DNA of 64,000 nucleotides from the NCBI RefSeq assembly GCF_002087295.1, contig NZ_MWVI01000099.1, positions 62,001 through 126,000 on the forward strand, in the 5' to 3' direction. The stretch comes from Vreelandella lionensis (lineage in GTDB: Bacteria; Pseudomonadota; Gammaproteobacteria; Pseudomonadales; Halomonadaceae). Numbering within the stretch: position 1 is the first letter of the stretch; the number at the start of each line of letters is the position of its first letter. Below, in pieces: positions 1 through 9,742 of this stretch. The position numbers and the translations under genes were made by a program. Under the pieces are notes generated by a model that saw nothing but the letters and a program-made list of their open reading frames with translations, was not told where the DNA came from and searched no databases.

Positions 1-346
<346 letters not shown>

Positions 347-364
347 TTAAAAGCGTATCCGAGG

Positions 365-2560
365 TTACAGCGTACAGGAGACGCAACCCTCTACCTCGGT
401 GCCCTCAAGCGCACTTTGGCGTAAGCGAATGTAGTAAAGCGTCTTAATACCTTTACGCCATGCGTAAATTTGCGCCTTGTTGATATCCCGCGTGGTGGCC
501 GTGTCCGGGAAGAACAGCGTCAACGAGAGGCCTTGGTCAACGTGCTTGGACGCCTCCGCGTAGGTATCGATAATTTTTTCAGGGCCGATTTCGTAAGCAT
601 CCTGGAAGTAACCGAAATTCGCTTCGTTCAAGAATGGCGCTGGGTAGTAAACGCGACCCAGCTTGCCCTCTTTACGGATCTCGATCTTCGCCGCCACCGG
701 GTGAATGCTGGAGGTGGAGTGGTTGATGTACGAGATAGAACCAGTCGGCGGTACCGCTTGAAGGTTACGGTTGTATAGGCCGTGCGCCATCACCGAGGCT
801 TTCAGCGCTTGCCAATCGTCTTGCGTGGGCAGTGCAATACCGCTGCGCTCGAAAAGCTGACGGACTTTCTCGGTACGCGGCAGCCACGCCTGGTCGGTGT
901 ACTTATCGAAGAACGTACCCGATGCATAGGTAGAGTCTGCGAACCCGGCAAAGGTCTCACCGTGTTCGATGGCCAACTGGTTCGACGCACGAATGGCATG
1001 GAACGCAACGCAGTAGAAGTACAGGTTCGTGAAGTCCAACCCCTCTTCTGAGCCGTAATAAATATGCTCGCGAGCCAGGAAGCCATGCAGGTTCATCTGG
1101 CCAAGACCGATGGCGCGCGATTTGGCATTACCCTCGGCGATGGAGGGAACGCTGCGCAGATTACTCATTTCAGATACGGCAGTTAGACCGCGAATGGCGA
1201 TCTCGACGCTGGTGCCGATATCACCGGAATCCATCACCTTGGCGATGTTCATCGAGCCGAGGTTACAAGAGGTATCTTGCCCTACCTGACGGTAGCCCAA
1301 GTCGTCGTCATACTCGGTCGGCGTATTAACCTGCAGAATCTCAGAGCAGAGGTTGCTCATATTGATACGGCCAGCAATTGGGTTGGCACGGTTGACCGTA
1401 TCTTCAAACATGATGTACGGATAGCCAGACTCGAACTGCAGCTCTGCCAGGGTTTGGAAGAAGGCGCGAGCATTGATCTTGTGCTTGCGAATACGCGCGT
1501 CGGCCACCATTTCATGGTACTTCTCGGTCACACTGATATCGCCAAACGGCACGCCGTAGACGCGCTCGACATCGTAGGGCGAGAAGAGGTACATATCATC
1601 GTTGCGCTTGGCCAGCTCGAACGTGATATCGGGAATGGTCACGCCCAGCGACAGCGTTTTGATGCGGATTTTTTCGTCCGCGTTTTCACGCTTGGTGTCC
1701 AAAAAGCGCAGAATGTCCGCGTGGTGGGCGTTGAGATAGACCGCTCCGGCACCTTGACGCGCACCTAGCTGATTGGCGTAGGAGAACGCGTCTTCCAGCA
1801 GTTTCATGATCGGAATGATGCCCGACGACTGGTTCTCGATACGCTTGATCGGCGCGCCGGATTCGCGAATGTTGCTGAGCAGGAAGGCCACGCCGCCGCC
1901 ACGCTTGGAGAGCTGCAGCGCGGAGTTGATGGAACGCCCGATGGACTCCATATTGTCTTCGATACGCAGCAAGAAGCAAGAGACCAGCTCGCCTCGCTGG
2001 CGCTTACCACAGTTTAGGAAGGTGGGCGTCGCAGGCTGGAAACGGCCGCTGATGATCTCGTCGACTAGCCACTTGGCCAACGCCTCATCGCCACGCGCTA
2101 GCGTGAGCGCCACCATGCAAACCCGGTCTTCATACCGCTCGAGATAACGTTTGCCGTCGAAGGTTTTGAGCGTGTAGCTGGTGTAGTACTTGAACGCACC
2201 CAAGAAGCTCGGGAAGCGGAATTTGTACGCATACGCCTGCTCGAACAGCGCTTTGACAAACGTAAAGCTGTACTGCGCCAGCACGTCGGCTTCGTAGTAC
2301 TGCTCTTCCACTAGGTAGTCCAACTTCTCTTCCAAGGAGTGGAAGAACACGGTGTTCTGATTGACGTGCTGCAAGAAGTACTGGCGCGCCGCTTCGCGGT
2401 CTTTATCCAACTGCAGTTCGCCGTTGGCACCGTACAGGTTCAACATCGCATTCAGCGCATGGTAATCCAGCGTGCGCGCCTCGGTGGCTCCCGCAGCAGG
2501 GCGTTGATCTGCCGAGTTTTTTGCAGCTACGTTCTTAGAGACTGAGCTTGACGTTTCCAA
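365..2560 (-). CDS. nrdE: Class Ib ribonucleoside-diphosphate reductase alpha subunit NrdE
   Basis: Large catalytic subunit that reduces ribonucleoside diphosphates, using the NrdF radical and electrons from NrdH. The 731-residue protein has the expected blocks: [20 protein letters not shown] (first redox cysteine), a glycine-rich [20 protein letters not shown] segment, the NLCSEI radical-site motif (Asn-x-Cys-x-Glu) and a C-terminal CVSC tail that shuttles electrons. It is somewhat longer at the N terminus than usual (~20 low-complexity residues, [20 protein letters not shown]). The ORF overlaps nrdI by 34 bp, so either the overlap is real and translationally coupled or the true start is downstream. 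No frame breaks were seen. Confidence 0.95.
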   Translation of the reverse strand: METSSSVSKNVAAKNSADQRPAAGATEARTLDYHALNAMLNLYGANGELQLDKDREAARQYFLQHVNQNTVFFHSLEEKLDYLVEEQYYEADVLAQYSFTFVKALFEQAYAYKFRFPSFLGAFKYYTSYTLKTFDGKRYLERYEDRVCMVALTLARGDEALAKWLVDEIISGRFQPATPTFLNCGKRQRGELVSCFLLRIEDNMESIGRSINSALQLSKRGGGVAFLLSNIRESGAPIKRIENQSSGIIPIMKLLEDAFSYANQLGARQGAGAVYLNAHHADILRFLDTKRENADEKIRIKTLSLGVTIPDITFELAKRNDDMYLFSPYDVERVYGVPFGDISVTEKYHEMVADARIRKHKINARAFFQTLAELQFESGYPYIMFEDTVNRANPIAGRINMSNLCSEILQVNTPTEYDDDLGYRQVGQDTSCNLGSMNIAKVMDSGDIGTSVEIAIRGLTAVSEMSNLRSVPSIAEGNAKSRAIGLGQMNLHGFLAREHIYYGSEEGLDFTNLYFYCVAFHAIRASNQLAIEHGETFAGFADSTYASGTFFDKYTDQAWLPRTEKVRQLFERSGIALPTQDDWQALKASVMAHGLYNRNLQAVPPTGSISYINHSTSSIHPVAAKIEIRKEGKLGRVYYPAPFLNEANFGYFQDAYEIGPEKIIDTYAEASKHVDQGLSLTLFFPDTATTRDINKAQIYAWRKGIKTLYYIRLRQSALEGTEVEGCVSCTL

Positions 2561-2976
2561 AACTCTTCTACTCCTTTGCGGACCTTGGCGACATCGTCAT
2601 CGGTACCAAACAATTCAAAACGATAAAGCAGCGGCACTTGGCACTTTTGGGCAATGATTCGCCCCGCCAAAGCGTATGCGTCACCAAAATTAGTATTACC
2701 AGCAGCAATGACACCTCGTAAGAGGTGTCGGTTGTGCTCGTCATTTAAAAACCGAATAACCTGCTTTGGCACAGCCCCATTGGCCGAGCCACCTCCGTAG
2801 GTGGGGGTAACCAATATGTAGGGCTGCTCAATGCGTAGCGTCGGGGCTTCACGATGTAACGGCAGCCGCTGTGCACTTAAACCAAGCTTTTCAATAAAGC
2901 GATGGGTGTTGCCTGACTTGGTGGAAAAATAGACCAGCGTACCTGCCTGCTCGGCTTCCACGTCAGCAGCGTGCAT
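2527..2976 (-). CDS. nrdI: NrdI flavodoxin-like activator of class Ib ribonucleotide reductase
   Basis: NrdI is an FMN flavodoxin-like protein that supplies oxidant for assembly of the Mn2-tyrosyl radical cofactor of NrdF. The 149-residue protein starts with a short extension and then has the phosphate-binding loop [28 protein letters not shown] in the FMN-contacting region, and [18 protein letters not shown], all typical of the family. It sits between nrdH (9 bp upstream) and nrdE (overlapping). An internal start closer to the [12 protein letters not shown] block is possible because the first ~11 residues are not conserved in the family. Confidence 0.93.
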   Translation of the reverse strand: MHAADVEAEQAGTLVYFSTKSGNTHRFIEKLGLSAQRLPLHREAPTLRIEQPYILVTPTYGGGSANGAVPKQVIRFLNDEHNRHLLRGVIAAGNTNFGDAYALAGRIIAQKCQVPLLYRFELFGTDDDVAKVRKGVEEFWKRQAQSLRT

Positions 2977-2985
2977 GGGTGACGA

Positions 2986-3207
2986 TTACGCCAACGCTTG
3001 GATGCGGTCCGGACGGAAGCCCGACCAGTGCTCTTCACCGACGACCACGACAGGCAGCTGGCGGTAACCCAGCGCTTCGACTTCTGCTTGAGCACCCGTT
3101 TCGGCGGTAATGTCGATGACGGTGTACTCAAGGCCTTGCTTATCCAGCGCGCGATAGGTGGCAGTACACTGTACACAGGCAGGCTTGCTATAAATTTGGA
3201 TTTCCAT
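2986..3207 (-). CDS. nrdH: NrdH glutaredoxin-like electron donor
   Basis: Small thioredoxin-fold protein that passes electrons to NrdE. The 73 residues begin MEIQIYSKPACVQCTATYRAL with the CVQC redox motif of NrdH-type redoxins, continue through YTVIDIT and the cis-proline RQLPVVVV, and end with HWSGFRPDRIQAL, the WSGFRPD motif characteristic of NrdH. It is the first gene of nrdHIEF, transcribed from the region containing the NrdR boxes. A GGGGAAAT stretch precedes the ATG. High confidence. Confidence 0.95.
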   Translation of the reverse strand: MEIQIYSKPACVQCTATYRALDKQGLEYTVIDITAETGAQAEVEALGYRQLPVVVVGEEHWSGFRPDRIQALA

Positions 3208-3284
3208 GGCTATTTCCCCTTTTCATAGCGGCAATTTTCAGGTAGTGCGCAGCGCTTGCTCTACCTCTCTAAAAGTCACCACGC

Positions 3285-3330
3285 ATACTATATATAGACT
3301 AAGAGAAAATCAATTTCAGCATATATGGTA
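3285..3330 (-). promoter_or_regulatory. Tandem NrdR boxes upstream of nrdHIEF
   Basis: Two palindromic AT-rich sites lie in the nrdH upstream region: ATACTATATATAGACT at 3285-3300 and TTCAGCATATATGGTA at 3315-3330. Both resemble the NrdR consensus (ACACWATATATWGTGT). Their centres are 31 bp apart, about three helical turns, which is the spacing known for paired NrdR boxes. They predict repression of the operon by the ATP/dATP-sensing regulator NrdR. Confidence 0.8.
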
Positions 3331-3387
3331 TTTTTTCATCCACAGGTTATGGACAGCTCATGCCCAGCGCTATACCCAGAGACAAAA

Positions 3388-3441
3388 AAAACCGCTCCCT
3401 GATAGGGAGCGGTTTTCCAGCGGTGTCAGTAGCTGACACCG
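3388..3441 (-). terminator. Rho-independent terminator of sodA, preceded by a second hairpin
   Basis: Read on the minus strand after the sodA stop, there is first a perfect 9-bp inverted repeat (3421-3441, CGGTGTCAG/CTGACACCG). Then comes a G+C-rich hairpin, AAAACCGCTCCC/GGGAGCGGTTTT (3388-3416), followed by a run of T on the minus strand. The second hairpin with its T tract is a standard intrinsic terminator. It separates sodA from the nrd promoter region. Confidence 0.85.
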
Positions 3442-3460
3442 CCCTCACAGGGCGTGAGTA

Positions 3461-4072
3461 TTAGGCGATGGCGGCTTGGTAACGGCGCTCGACATCTTCC
3501 CAGTTCACCACGTTGAAGAAAGCATCCACGTAGTCTGGACGCTTGTTCTGGAACTTCAGGTAGTAAGCGTGCTCCCAAACATCCAGACCGAGTACGGGCG
3601 TGTTGCCGTGCATCAACGGGCTATCTTGGTTGAGGGTATTTTCGACGACCAGCTTTTTCTCAGGCGTGACGGACAACCACGCCCAGCCGCTGCCGAAACG
3701 GCCCAGCGCGGCTTTTTTGAAGGCGTCTTTGAATGCATCAAAACCGCCCAGCTCTGCGTCGATGGCTTTAGCCACGTCGCCATGCGGCTGTCCGCCACCG
3801 TTGGGTGACATCATTTGCCAAAACATGGAGTGATTAGCGTGGCCGCCACCGTTGTTGATAACAGCTTGGCGCTTCTCTTCGGGTACGCGATCCAAGTTCG
3901 CCACCAGCTCTTCCACCGGAACGTCTTCTAGACCGGTGCCTTCCAGCGCACCGTTCAGGTTGGTGACGTAGGTGTTGTGGTGGCGAGAGTGGTGAATTTC
4001 CATCGTCATCGCGTCGATGTTCGGCTCGAGAGCATCGTAAGCGTACGGCAGTTCAGGAAGGGTATGTGCCAT
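3461..4072 (-). CDS. sodA: Superoxide dismutase, Mn type
   Basis: Converts superoxide to hydrogen peroxide and oxygen in the cytoplasm. The 203-residue protein starts [20 protein letters not shown], and the ATG at 4072 is preceded by AAGGAGAA, so an in-frame start 12 codons upstream is not used. Metal ligands are visible in [18 protein letters not shown] and [20 protein letters not shown]. The GGHANHS and NQDSPLM segments are those of Mn enzymes and not of the Fe group, so I call Mn type; cambialistic use cannot be excluded. The gene stands alone with its own terminator. Confidence 0.92.
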   Translation of the reverse strand: MAHTLPELPYAYDALEPNIDAMTMEIHHSRHHNTYVTNLNGALEGTGLEDVPVEELVANLDRVPEEKRQAVINNGGGHANHSMFWQMMSPNGGGQPHGDVAKAIDAELGGFDAFKDAFKKAALGRFGSGWAWLSVTPEKKLVVENTLNQDSPLMHGNTPVLGLDVWEHAYYLKFQNKRPDYVDAFFNVVNWEDVERRYQAAIA

Positions 4073-4235
4073 GCTATCTTCTCCTTGAGTGGCTTCTGTT
4101 GCGTTCACTACATTAGGTGTGGTCTTACTCCACCCTTTTCAACCACCGCCCCGGCAATTTTTTACCATCGGCGGCAAATCTTTGTCCCAGCACCTTAGTC
4201 AACTATTGTCAGTTTATCGAACCCGCCCACAATAA

Positions 4236-4265
4236 AAAAGCCGACTTCTGGCGAAGTCGGCTTTT
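4236..4265 (-). terminator. Intrinsic terminator downstream of the etf remnant
   Basis: Perfect hairpin AAAAGCCGACTTC/GAAGTCGGCTTTT with a TGGC loop, followed on the minus strand by a T-rich tract. It lies about 20 bp after the stop of the duplicated etfA 3' end. This suggests it is the original etfBA operon terminator and that the second etfA tail was inserted or duplicated upstream of it. Confidence 0.85.
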
Positions 4266-4287
4266 GACAGGCAGCAAGTTCAATGAC

Positions 4288-4570
4288 TTACAGCTTGCTT
4301 TCCAGCTCTGGCAGAATCTCGAACAGATCCCCCACTAGGCCATAGTCGGCGACCTGCAAGATCGGAGCTTCGTCGTCTTTGTTGATGGCGACGATCACCT
4401 TGGAGTCTTTCATGCCCGCCAAGTGCTGAATCGCACCTGAAATACCCACCGCAATGTAAAGCTCAGGCGCGACGATCTTACCGGTCTGACCCACCTGAAT
4501 GTCGTTAGGAACAAAGCCCGCATCGACCGCCGCACGCGAAGCGCCAATGGCCGCGCCCAGCTTGTCGTAG
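4288..4570 (-). pseudogene. Second copy of the etfA 3' end (fragment)
   Basis: This 280-bp block (4288-4567) is colinear, without indels, with the 3' end of the intact etfA next to it (4596-4875). By my base-by-base comparison they differ at about 20 positions (roughly 93% identity). Most changes are synonymous, with a few replacements such as Phe to Leu in the APIFQVADY block. It encodes the last ~92 residues of ETF alpha, including the FAD-binding [19 protein letters not shown] segment. The upstream part is missing: homology stops abruptly at 4567, followed by an imperfect palindrome (4571-4587). It cannot make a full protein. Confidence 0.88.
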
Positions 4571-4587
4571 GGCTAGTCCGGACAGCC
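4571..4587. repeat. Imperfect palindrome at the etfA duplication junction
   Basis: GGCTAGTCCGGACAGCC, centred on the 8-bp palindrome GTCCGGAC, occupies most of the ~25-bp spacer between the end of the etfA fragment and the stop codon of the intact etfA. It could be a junction scar of a recombination or transposition event. No transposase or clear terminal repeat pair is present, so its origin is unknown. Confidence 0.5.
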
Positions 4588-4595
4588 TCCTAAAC

Positions 4596-5522
4596 TTACA
4601 GCTTGCTTTCCAGCTCCGGCAGGATCTCGAACAAATCTCCCACTAGGCCATAGTCGGCGACCTGGAAGATCGGCGCTTCGTCGTCTTTGTTGATCGCGAC
4701 GATCACCTTGGAGTCTTTCATGCCCGCCAAGTGCTGAATCGCACCTGAAATACCCACCGCAATGTACAGCTCGGGCGCGACGATCTTACCGGTTTGGCCC
4801 ACCTGCATGTCGTTGGGTACGAAGCCAGCGTCTACCGCCGCGCGAGAAGCGCCAATGGCCGCGCCCAGCTTGTCGGCAATGCCATCCAGCAGCTTGAAGT
4901 TCTCGCCGTTACCCATGCCACGGCCACCGGAGATGACGACCTTGGCACCGCCGAGTTCCGGGCGGTCGCTCTGGGCCAGCTCTTCTTTGACAAAGCTGGA
5001 TTGGCTGTTGTCAGCGGCGAACGCTACCGCTTCCACGGCTGCGCTGCCGCCCTGGCCCACCGCATCGAACGCGGTGGTGCGCACGGTAATGACTGTCAGC
5101 GCGTCGTCACTTTTGACCGTGGCGATGGCGTTACCGGCATAAATCGGGCGCAGGAAGGTATCGGCGCTTTCGACGCCAATCACATCCGACAACTGGCTGA
5201 CGTCTTTCATAGCCGCCAGACGCGGCAGGACGTTTTTACCGGGGGTGGAAGCGCTGGCCAGTACGTGGGTGTAATCACCTGCCAGCTCTACCAGCCGCGC
5301 AGCCATGGGCTCGGCCAGCTGATGGGCGTAGACGGCGTTATCTGCCACGCGTACTTTACGCACGCCATCGAGTTTGGCTGCCGCGTCAGCGGCGGCCTGG
5401 ACGCCTTCACCGGCGACCAGCACATCAATATCGCCACCGATGGCCTGGGCCGCTGCGACGACGTGAGCGGTCGCGCCCGCTAACTGACCTTCATGCAGGT
5501 CGGCAAGTACCAGAATGCTCAT
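4596..5522 (-). CDS. etfA: Electron transfer flavoprotein alpha subunit
   Basis: ETF alpha binds FAD and, with ETF beta, carries electrons from acyl-CoA and other dehydrogenases to ETF-ubiquinone oxidoreductase. The 308-residue protein has the N-terminal [14 protein letters not shown] domain and the C-terminal FAD domain with [52 protein letters not shown] and [13 protein letters not shown], in the normal order and length. It should be co-transcribed with etfB 14 bp upstream, but that gene is only a 3' fragment here. The subunit may lack its partner unless another etfB exists elsewhere. Confidence 0.95.
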   Translation of the reverse strand: MSILVLADLHEGQLAGATAHVVAAAQAIGGDIDVLVAGEGVQAAADAAAKLDGVRKVRVADNAVYAHQLAEPMAARLVELAGDYTHVLASASTPGKNVLPRLAAMKDVSQLSDVIGVESADTFLRPIYAGNAIATVKSDDALTVITVRTTAFDAVGQGGSAAVEAVAFAADNSQSSFVKEELAQSDRPELGGAKVVISGGRGMGNGENFKLLDGIADKLGAAIGASRAAVDAGFVPNDMQVGQTGKIVAPELYIAVGISGAIQHLAGMKDSKVIVAINKDDEAPIFQVADYGLVGDLFEILPELESKL

Positions 5523-5536
5523 GAGATCAGCTCCTT

Positions 5537-5747
5537 TTAAAGCACTTTGGCTTCGTTTTTCAGTTTGTCGATCAGCTCGTCCACCGAGGCAACTTTGATA
5601 CCGCCTTTGCGCTCGGCGGGGGATTGCACTTTGAGCAGCGTAACCTTGGAGGCCACTTCCACGCCGTAGTCAGTAGGGGTTTTGACATCCAACGGCTTCT
5701 TCTTGGCCTTCATGATATCCGGCAGCTTGGCGTAGCGCGGTTCATTC
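5537..5747 (-). pseudogene. etfB: 3' fragment of electron transfer flavoprotein beta subunit
   Basis: The last ~69 residues of ETF beta are recognisable: [20 protein letters not shown], then [20 protein letters not shown] and [18 protein letters not shown], where ERKGG is typical of the ETF-beta C-terminal arm. Family members are about 250 residues, so roughly the first 180 codons are missing. Directly upstream, at about 5745-5750, the reading passes into an unrelated peptide-binding-protein gene. With the adjacent SBP fragment this looks like a deletion junction or an assembly join. etfA follows 14 bp downstream in the normal order. Confidence 0.9.
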
Positions 5748-6911
5748 GATGTTAATGCGAGCGAGCATGTTGGCAACCGCTTGGGCCAACTGCGCATCGT
5801 TCACGTAACGGTTGTTCGGCGCGATCATATCAACGCTGAAGCCCTCTTCGTCGCCCGCTTCGGCCATCAGCGCTTGGGCGCGCTCAAGGTCGTAACGGGG
5901 AACGAGATCCGGATTGTGGCCAGAGTAACCTTCCGGAGAGAACTGGCCAGCCGGCGTGGCGAAGCCGCGCATTAAGCGGTCGGCGATGCCTTCCTGGTTG
6001 ATAGCCAGATCAACGGCTTGACGAACGCGAGCATCTTGGAAGGCTTCAACGCGCTCTTCGTTGAGCTGGAAGCCGATGATGCGGGTGCCGGGCACTTCTA
6101 CCAATTCCACACCGTCGGCGTCACGCACACGATCAAGGTCGTTAGGCGGAACGGCATCGATGAAGTCAACGCCGCCAGACAGCAGGGCCGCCACGCGTGA
6201 GGCATTTTCAGCAATCGGCGTTAACACGATTTCAGAAACGTTGCCTTCGCTTTCGGTATCCCAGTAGTCTTCAAAACGTTTGAAGTCAACGCGGACACCC
6301 TGGCGACGGTCAGTGACGATGAACGGGCCGGTGCCTGATACGTTGCGTGAAGCGAAGGAGTTACCCGCTTTAACGATTTCGGCTTTGTCGTTACCGTCTT
6401 CGGTTTCGCCTGTGTAGAACTCGCTATCCATCGGGAAGATGTAGGTGGCGAGGTTCAACAGCAGCGGGTAGGGCTCAGACGTGGTGATTTCGACGGTGTA
6501 GTCGTCAACGGCTTCTGCGCTGGCAACCGGGTCAAAAATGGCGCGGTAGTCCGGGCTCTCTTTCAGACGCTCAATGGTCCACACGACATCTTTTGCTGTG
6601 AAAGGGTTACCGGAATGGAAAGTAACGCCTTCGCGCAGGGTCATGCGCATGGTGGTGTCGTTTACCTGCTACCACTCAGTGGCTAGGCGCGGCTCAAACT
6701 GAAAATCTTTGGTCCAGCGAACCAGCGGGTCAAAAGCGAGGTGCGAAAAACGCAGTACGCCGCCTGACAGCTGCTCATGCAAGTCCAGGGTTTCAGGGTC
6801 AGCGGAATAGCCGATACGGAGGGTTTCGGCGCTTGCGGTCATCGGCAACATGGCTGTTGCTGCCACAGTAGCACCGATCACAGAGGCCAGTAGCGTCTTC
6901 TTGAGCGTCAT
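5745..6911 (-). pseudogene. ABC transporter substrate-binding protein (SBP_bac_5 family), truncated and with an internal amber codon
   Basis: Periplasmic peptide/nickel-type solute-binding protein fragment. The N terminus is a signal peptide (MTLKKTLLASVIGATVAATA, cleavage near ASA-ETLRIGY), followed by the family blocks DPETLDLHEQLSGGVLRF, LREGVTFHSGNPFTAKDVVW, GTGPFIVTDRR and RQAVDLAINQEGIADRLMRG. An in-frame TAG (6669-6671) interrupts it after LATEW where relatives continue directly; no frameshift is needed. The 3' end is lost: translation stops after NMLARINIE, where the sequence switches to etfB. About 390 of the usual ~530 codons remain. The start at 6911 is chosen from the GGGAAC motif and signal peptide. 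Confidence 0.88.
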
Positions 6912-7060
6912 AAATGTTCCCATGCATGTTGTTTATTGTTCGTCTTACTGAGGAAGTGTTCAGCGCGGTACTTGTCAGTAAAACAGACACGGCCAGCTCG
7001 TAAGCTATGCTGACAACATAGAGAGAGGTGGTGGCGTCATACAATCGAAATAATGACTGG

Positions 7061-7083
7061 CATCATTCATCTGCTGAATGATG
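7061..7083. promoter_or_regulatory. Inverted repeat in the 266-bp divergent spacer
   Basis: CATCATTCA, a 5-base loop and TGAATGATG form a perfect 9-bp inverted repeat. It lies between the broken substrate-binding-protein gene (minus strand) and the small exported protein gene (plus strand). It could be an operator or a small hairpin; nothing else is recognised in 6924-7189. Confidence 0.35.
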
Positions 7084-7189
7084 GGGCTAACGGCGGACGT
7101 TGTAGCATAGGATGTTAGACAAAAGTCGATAGTTAAGCGGTGTGAGAATACGATCAACACCTAACTCAATAGATAGGGCATAACAGACT

Positions 7190-7702
7190 ATGTTGAAACA
7201 ATGTGTTAGCTGGCTGGCTGTCAGTCTCATCGCAGGGTGTTCATTGTTGGTAAGCGCTGATGAAACGGCGGATATGGTGGGTACCTTGGGTGAAGATGAG
7301 TATGCCTGGTTTGTATTACGCCAAGGTGACGATTCAAATGCGTCGTTTATGGAGGTAGGTGATCAACTGAAAATCGAGGTCACTGGTTTTATTGATCCAG
7401 TTGAATGGGATGCTCAACAGGCATTGGCGATGAGTTTAACGTTAGAGAATGAGGAACTCATGGAGGCAAGCGTGGTGCAGTTTATGGGCGAAACGGCGAT
7501 GCCGCCTCTCTATACCTCTGAGGGTGGCGATATCACAGTAACGCTGAGCCACGTTGAGCAAACCGGGATAGACCTCCATGTGGTGGGCCACATTGAAGGG
7601 CAGTTAGCGCTTCAGCACACGCTGGAGTCAACCCCCAGCGCTTCGGAGGGCGTGCCGCTCAGCGTGCGCTTCGATATTACCGCGCAAAAGGTCGAGTTTT
7701 AG
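7190..7702 (+). CDS. Hypothetical exported protein, possible lipoprotein
   Basis: A 170-residue protein with an N-terminal signal sequence, MLKQCVSWLAVSLIAGCSLL. The LIAGC segment fits a lipobox (cleavage before Cys17), but hydrophobic residues follow the Cys and a signal peptidase I site near VSA-DETAD is also possible. The rest is acidic and beta-rich with no cysteines or family motif I recognise. It stands alone, downstream of a 9-bp inverted repeat and convergent with the glutaredoxin-like gene. Real gene judged from codon use, signal peptide and spacing; function unknown. Confidence 0.7.
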   Translation: MLKQCVSWLAVSLIAGCSLLVSADETADMVGTLGEDEYAWFVLRQGDDSNASFMEVGDQLKIEVTGFIDPVEWDAQQALAMSLTLENEELMEASVVQFMGETAMPPLYTSEGGDITVTLSHVEQTGIDLHVVGHIEGQLALQHTLESTPSASEGVPLSVRFDITAQKVEF

Positions 7703-7721
7703 GCAGCGTATGTCGCTGCAA

Positions 7722-8111
7722 TTACGCCCCAAAACGCTGGTGAAGCCAGCGGTTGATCTCATCTGATTCGTAGAGCCAAGTGGCTTGCCCTGCGTCATCG
7801 GTAATTTTTAGGCAGGGGACTTTTACTTTCCCGCCACCTTCCCGCAGGGCTTGCTTATGTGCAGGGTCTAGCTGGGCATCGCGAAGCTCAATATTAAGCC
7901 CCAGCCGGGCAATCTCTTTACGCACTTTGATACAGAAGGGGCACGTTCTGAACTGGTAGAGCGCGAGTTGCTGGCAAGCTGCGTCTACCTGAGCCTGCTC
8001 TTCTGAGGTGCGCTCAACGGCTTTTGGCGTTGATAGCTTCTCGGAGATCAGCATGACGGGGGCTAGCAGGACGCGAACGCCCCGAAAGAAGTAACGAATT
8101 AAGATGCGCAT
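7722..8111 (-). CDS. Glutaredoxin-like protein with N-terminal membrane anchor
   Basis: A 129-residue protein with a hydrophobic N terminus (MRILIRYFFRGVRVLLAPVM) and a thioredoxin-fold domain from about residue 48. It carries the redox motif FRTCPFCIKVRKEI, the cis-proline loop VPCLKI and the C-terminal LYESDEINRWLHQRF helix seen in glutaredoxins and GST N-terminal domains. It probably reduces disulfides or glutathione mixed disulfides at the inner face of the membrane. It is monocistronic and diverges from mpl across 246 bp in which I see no clear regulatory site. The substrate is unknown. Confidence 0.85.
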   Translation of the reverse strand: MRILIRYFFRGVRVLLAPVMLISEKLSTPKAVERTSEEQAQVDAACQQLALYQFRTCPFCIKVRKEIARLGLNIELRDAQLDPAHKQALREGGGKVKVPCLKITDDAGQATWLYESDEINRWLHQRFGA

Positions 8112-8357
8112 GGTTGTCTCCTCTCACTGCACTGCTTTACAGCGTGTGTAGTGGACGGGTTGTTGGACGTCGATTAAGAAAAGGTGCGCGCATCCTGCAA
8201 TAAATCGTCAGAATTGTCACTTTCTGAGCCTGTAATGCCATGTCGCGCGGGGAACGAGATGAGCAACACCGCGTGGCGTGCTAATCTCAGCGCTCGTTGA
8301 TTGATGTGTTTAGTAAGTTCAATCGTTTGAAATGGTTAGGAAGGGAGCGCTTGGCCC

Positions 8358-9742
8358 ATGCGTCTGCACATTATCGGTATCTGTGGCACCTTTATGGGGA
8401 GCCTTGCACTACTTGCCCGTGAGTTAGGTCATGAGGTGAGTGGCTCTGATGCCAACGTGTACCCACCGATGAGCACGCAGCTCGCTGAGGCGGGCATTAC
8501 TCTGATGGAGGGGTATCGGGAAACCAACCTCTCCGGCGCTATCGACTTGGTAGTCGTGGGTAATGCACTCTCACGGGGCCATCCAGAGGTGGAGGCACTG
8601 CTTAATAGTGGCATGCGCTACACCTCAGGGGCGCGGTGGCTCGCTGACTATGTACTGCCTGGCCGCAAAGTGATTGCGGTGGCGGGCACTCATGGCAAAA
8701 CCACCACCGCTAGTTTACTGGCGTGGCTGCTAGAGAGTGCGGGGCTGGCCCCTGGTTTTCTGATTGGCGGTGTGCCGCGTAATTTTGGTATTTCCGCCCG
8801 ACTAGGCGGCGCTGACGCCCCCTTTGTGGTAGAAGCCGATGAGTATGACACGGCCTTTTTTGATAAGCGCTCCAAGTTTGTTCACTACCGCCCGACGATT
8901 GCGGTACTGAATAACCTTGAGTTTGATCATGCTGATATTTTTCCTGACCTCGCCGCTATCGAGCGCCAGTTCCACCATTTGGTGCGTATCGTTCCCAGCC
9001 AAGGGCATTTATTGGTGGCCGATCAGCAGCCCGCGCTTGAACGGGTGCTAGAGATGGGCGCATGGTCTCCGGTGGCCTATTTCGGGGCCGATACGGATAG
9101 CCAGTGGCAGCTGCGCTTAGAACGTGCCGACGCAAGCCGTTTTCAGGTTTTGTATGTGGGAGACCAAAGCGAAGAAGATGGCGTTGTGGAGTGGGGGTTA
9201 ACCGGCGAGCATAACGCTCGCAATGCGCTAGCGGCACTCGCCGCTGCACGGCTATGTGGCGTGAATTTGGCGCGTGCCTGTGCCGCGCTGGCGCGGTTTA
9301 AAACACCTCGCCGTCGGCAAGAGGTGAGAGGTGAGGTCAATGGCATTCAGGTGATTGATGATTTTGCCCACCACCCGACGGCCATGGCCGCGACGCTGCA
9401 AGGCCTGCGCGCCGCCACTACTGAGGGTCGCCTGTTGGCGGTGATTGAACCCCGCTCGAACACCATGCGCTTGGGCGCATTGCGGGAGCGCTTGAACGAT
9501 AGCGTGGCCGATGCGGATGCGGTGTTCTGGTTTCAGCCAGCGGGAGTGGCTTGGTCGCTGGAATCGCTGGTAGAGCTCAAGGAGAGCGTGCCGCGCTGGT
9601 TTACGATATTGATGCTCTAGTGGAAGCGGTGGTCACTCAAGCGTCACCTCTAGATCGTATTGTGGTGATGTCTAATGGTGGTTTTGAGGGAGTGCACGAG
9701 CGGTTGTTAGATGCATTAACAGCGCGGGAGCAGTCGAAGTGA
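8358..9742 (+). CDS. mpl: UDP-N-acetylmuramate:L-alanyl-gamma-D-glutamyl-meso-diaminopimelate ligase (one frameshift)
   Basis: Murein-recycling ligase that attaches salvaged tripeptide to UDP-MurNAc. MRLHIIGICGTFMGSLALLA is the N-terminal Rossmann segment. The ATP loop AGTHGKTTTASLL, EADEYDTAFFDKRSKF, NNLEFDHADIF and DDFAHHPTA follow as in Mur ligases. The frame breaks near 9575: the conserved tail QGERAALVYDIDALVEAV continues in another frame. Restoring one G (GAGGCT for GAGCT) joins the two into a 461-residue protein of normal length. The base loss is probably a sequencing error. The stop overlaps the ubiX GTG start (GTGA). Confidence 0.9.

Noticed and set aside
3461..4072. Fe-type superoxide dismutase (sodB)
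   Set aside because: GGHANHS and [19 protein letters not shown] are the Mn-type patterns.
4571..4590. Insertion-sequence terminal repeat at the etfA junction
   Set aside because: Only a single short palindrome is present; there is no partner repeat, target duplication or transposase.
4794..5483. Long open frame antisense to etfA
   Set aside because: Mirror of a G+C-rich conserved gene with strong codon bias; the protein has no recognisable motif.
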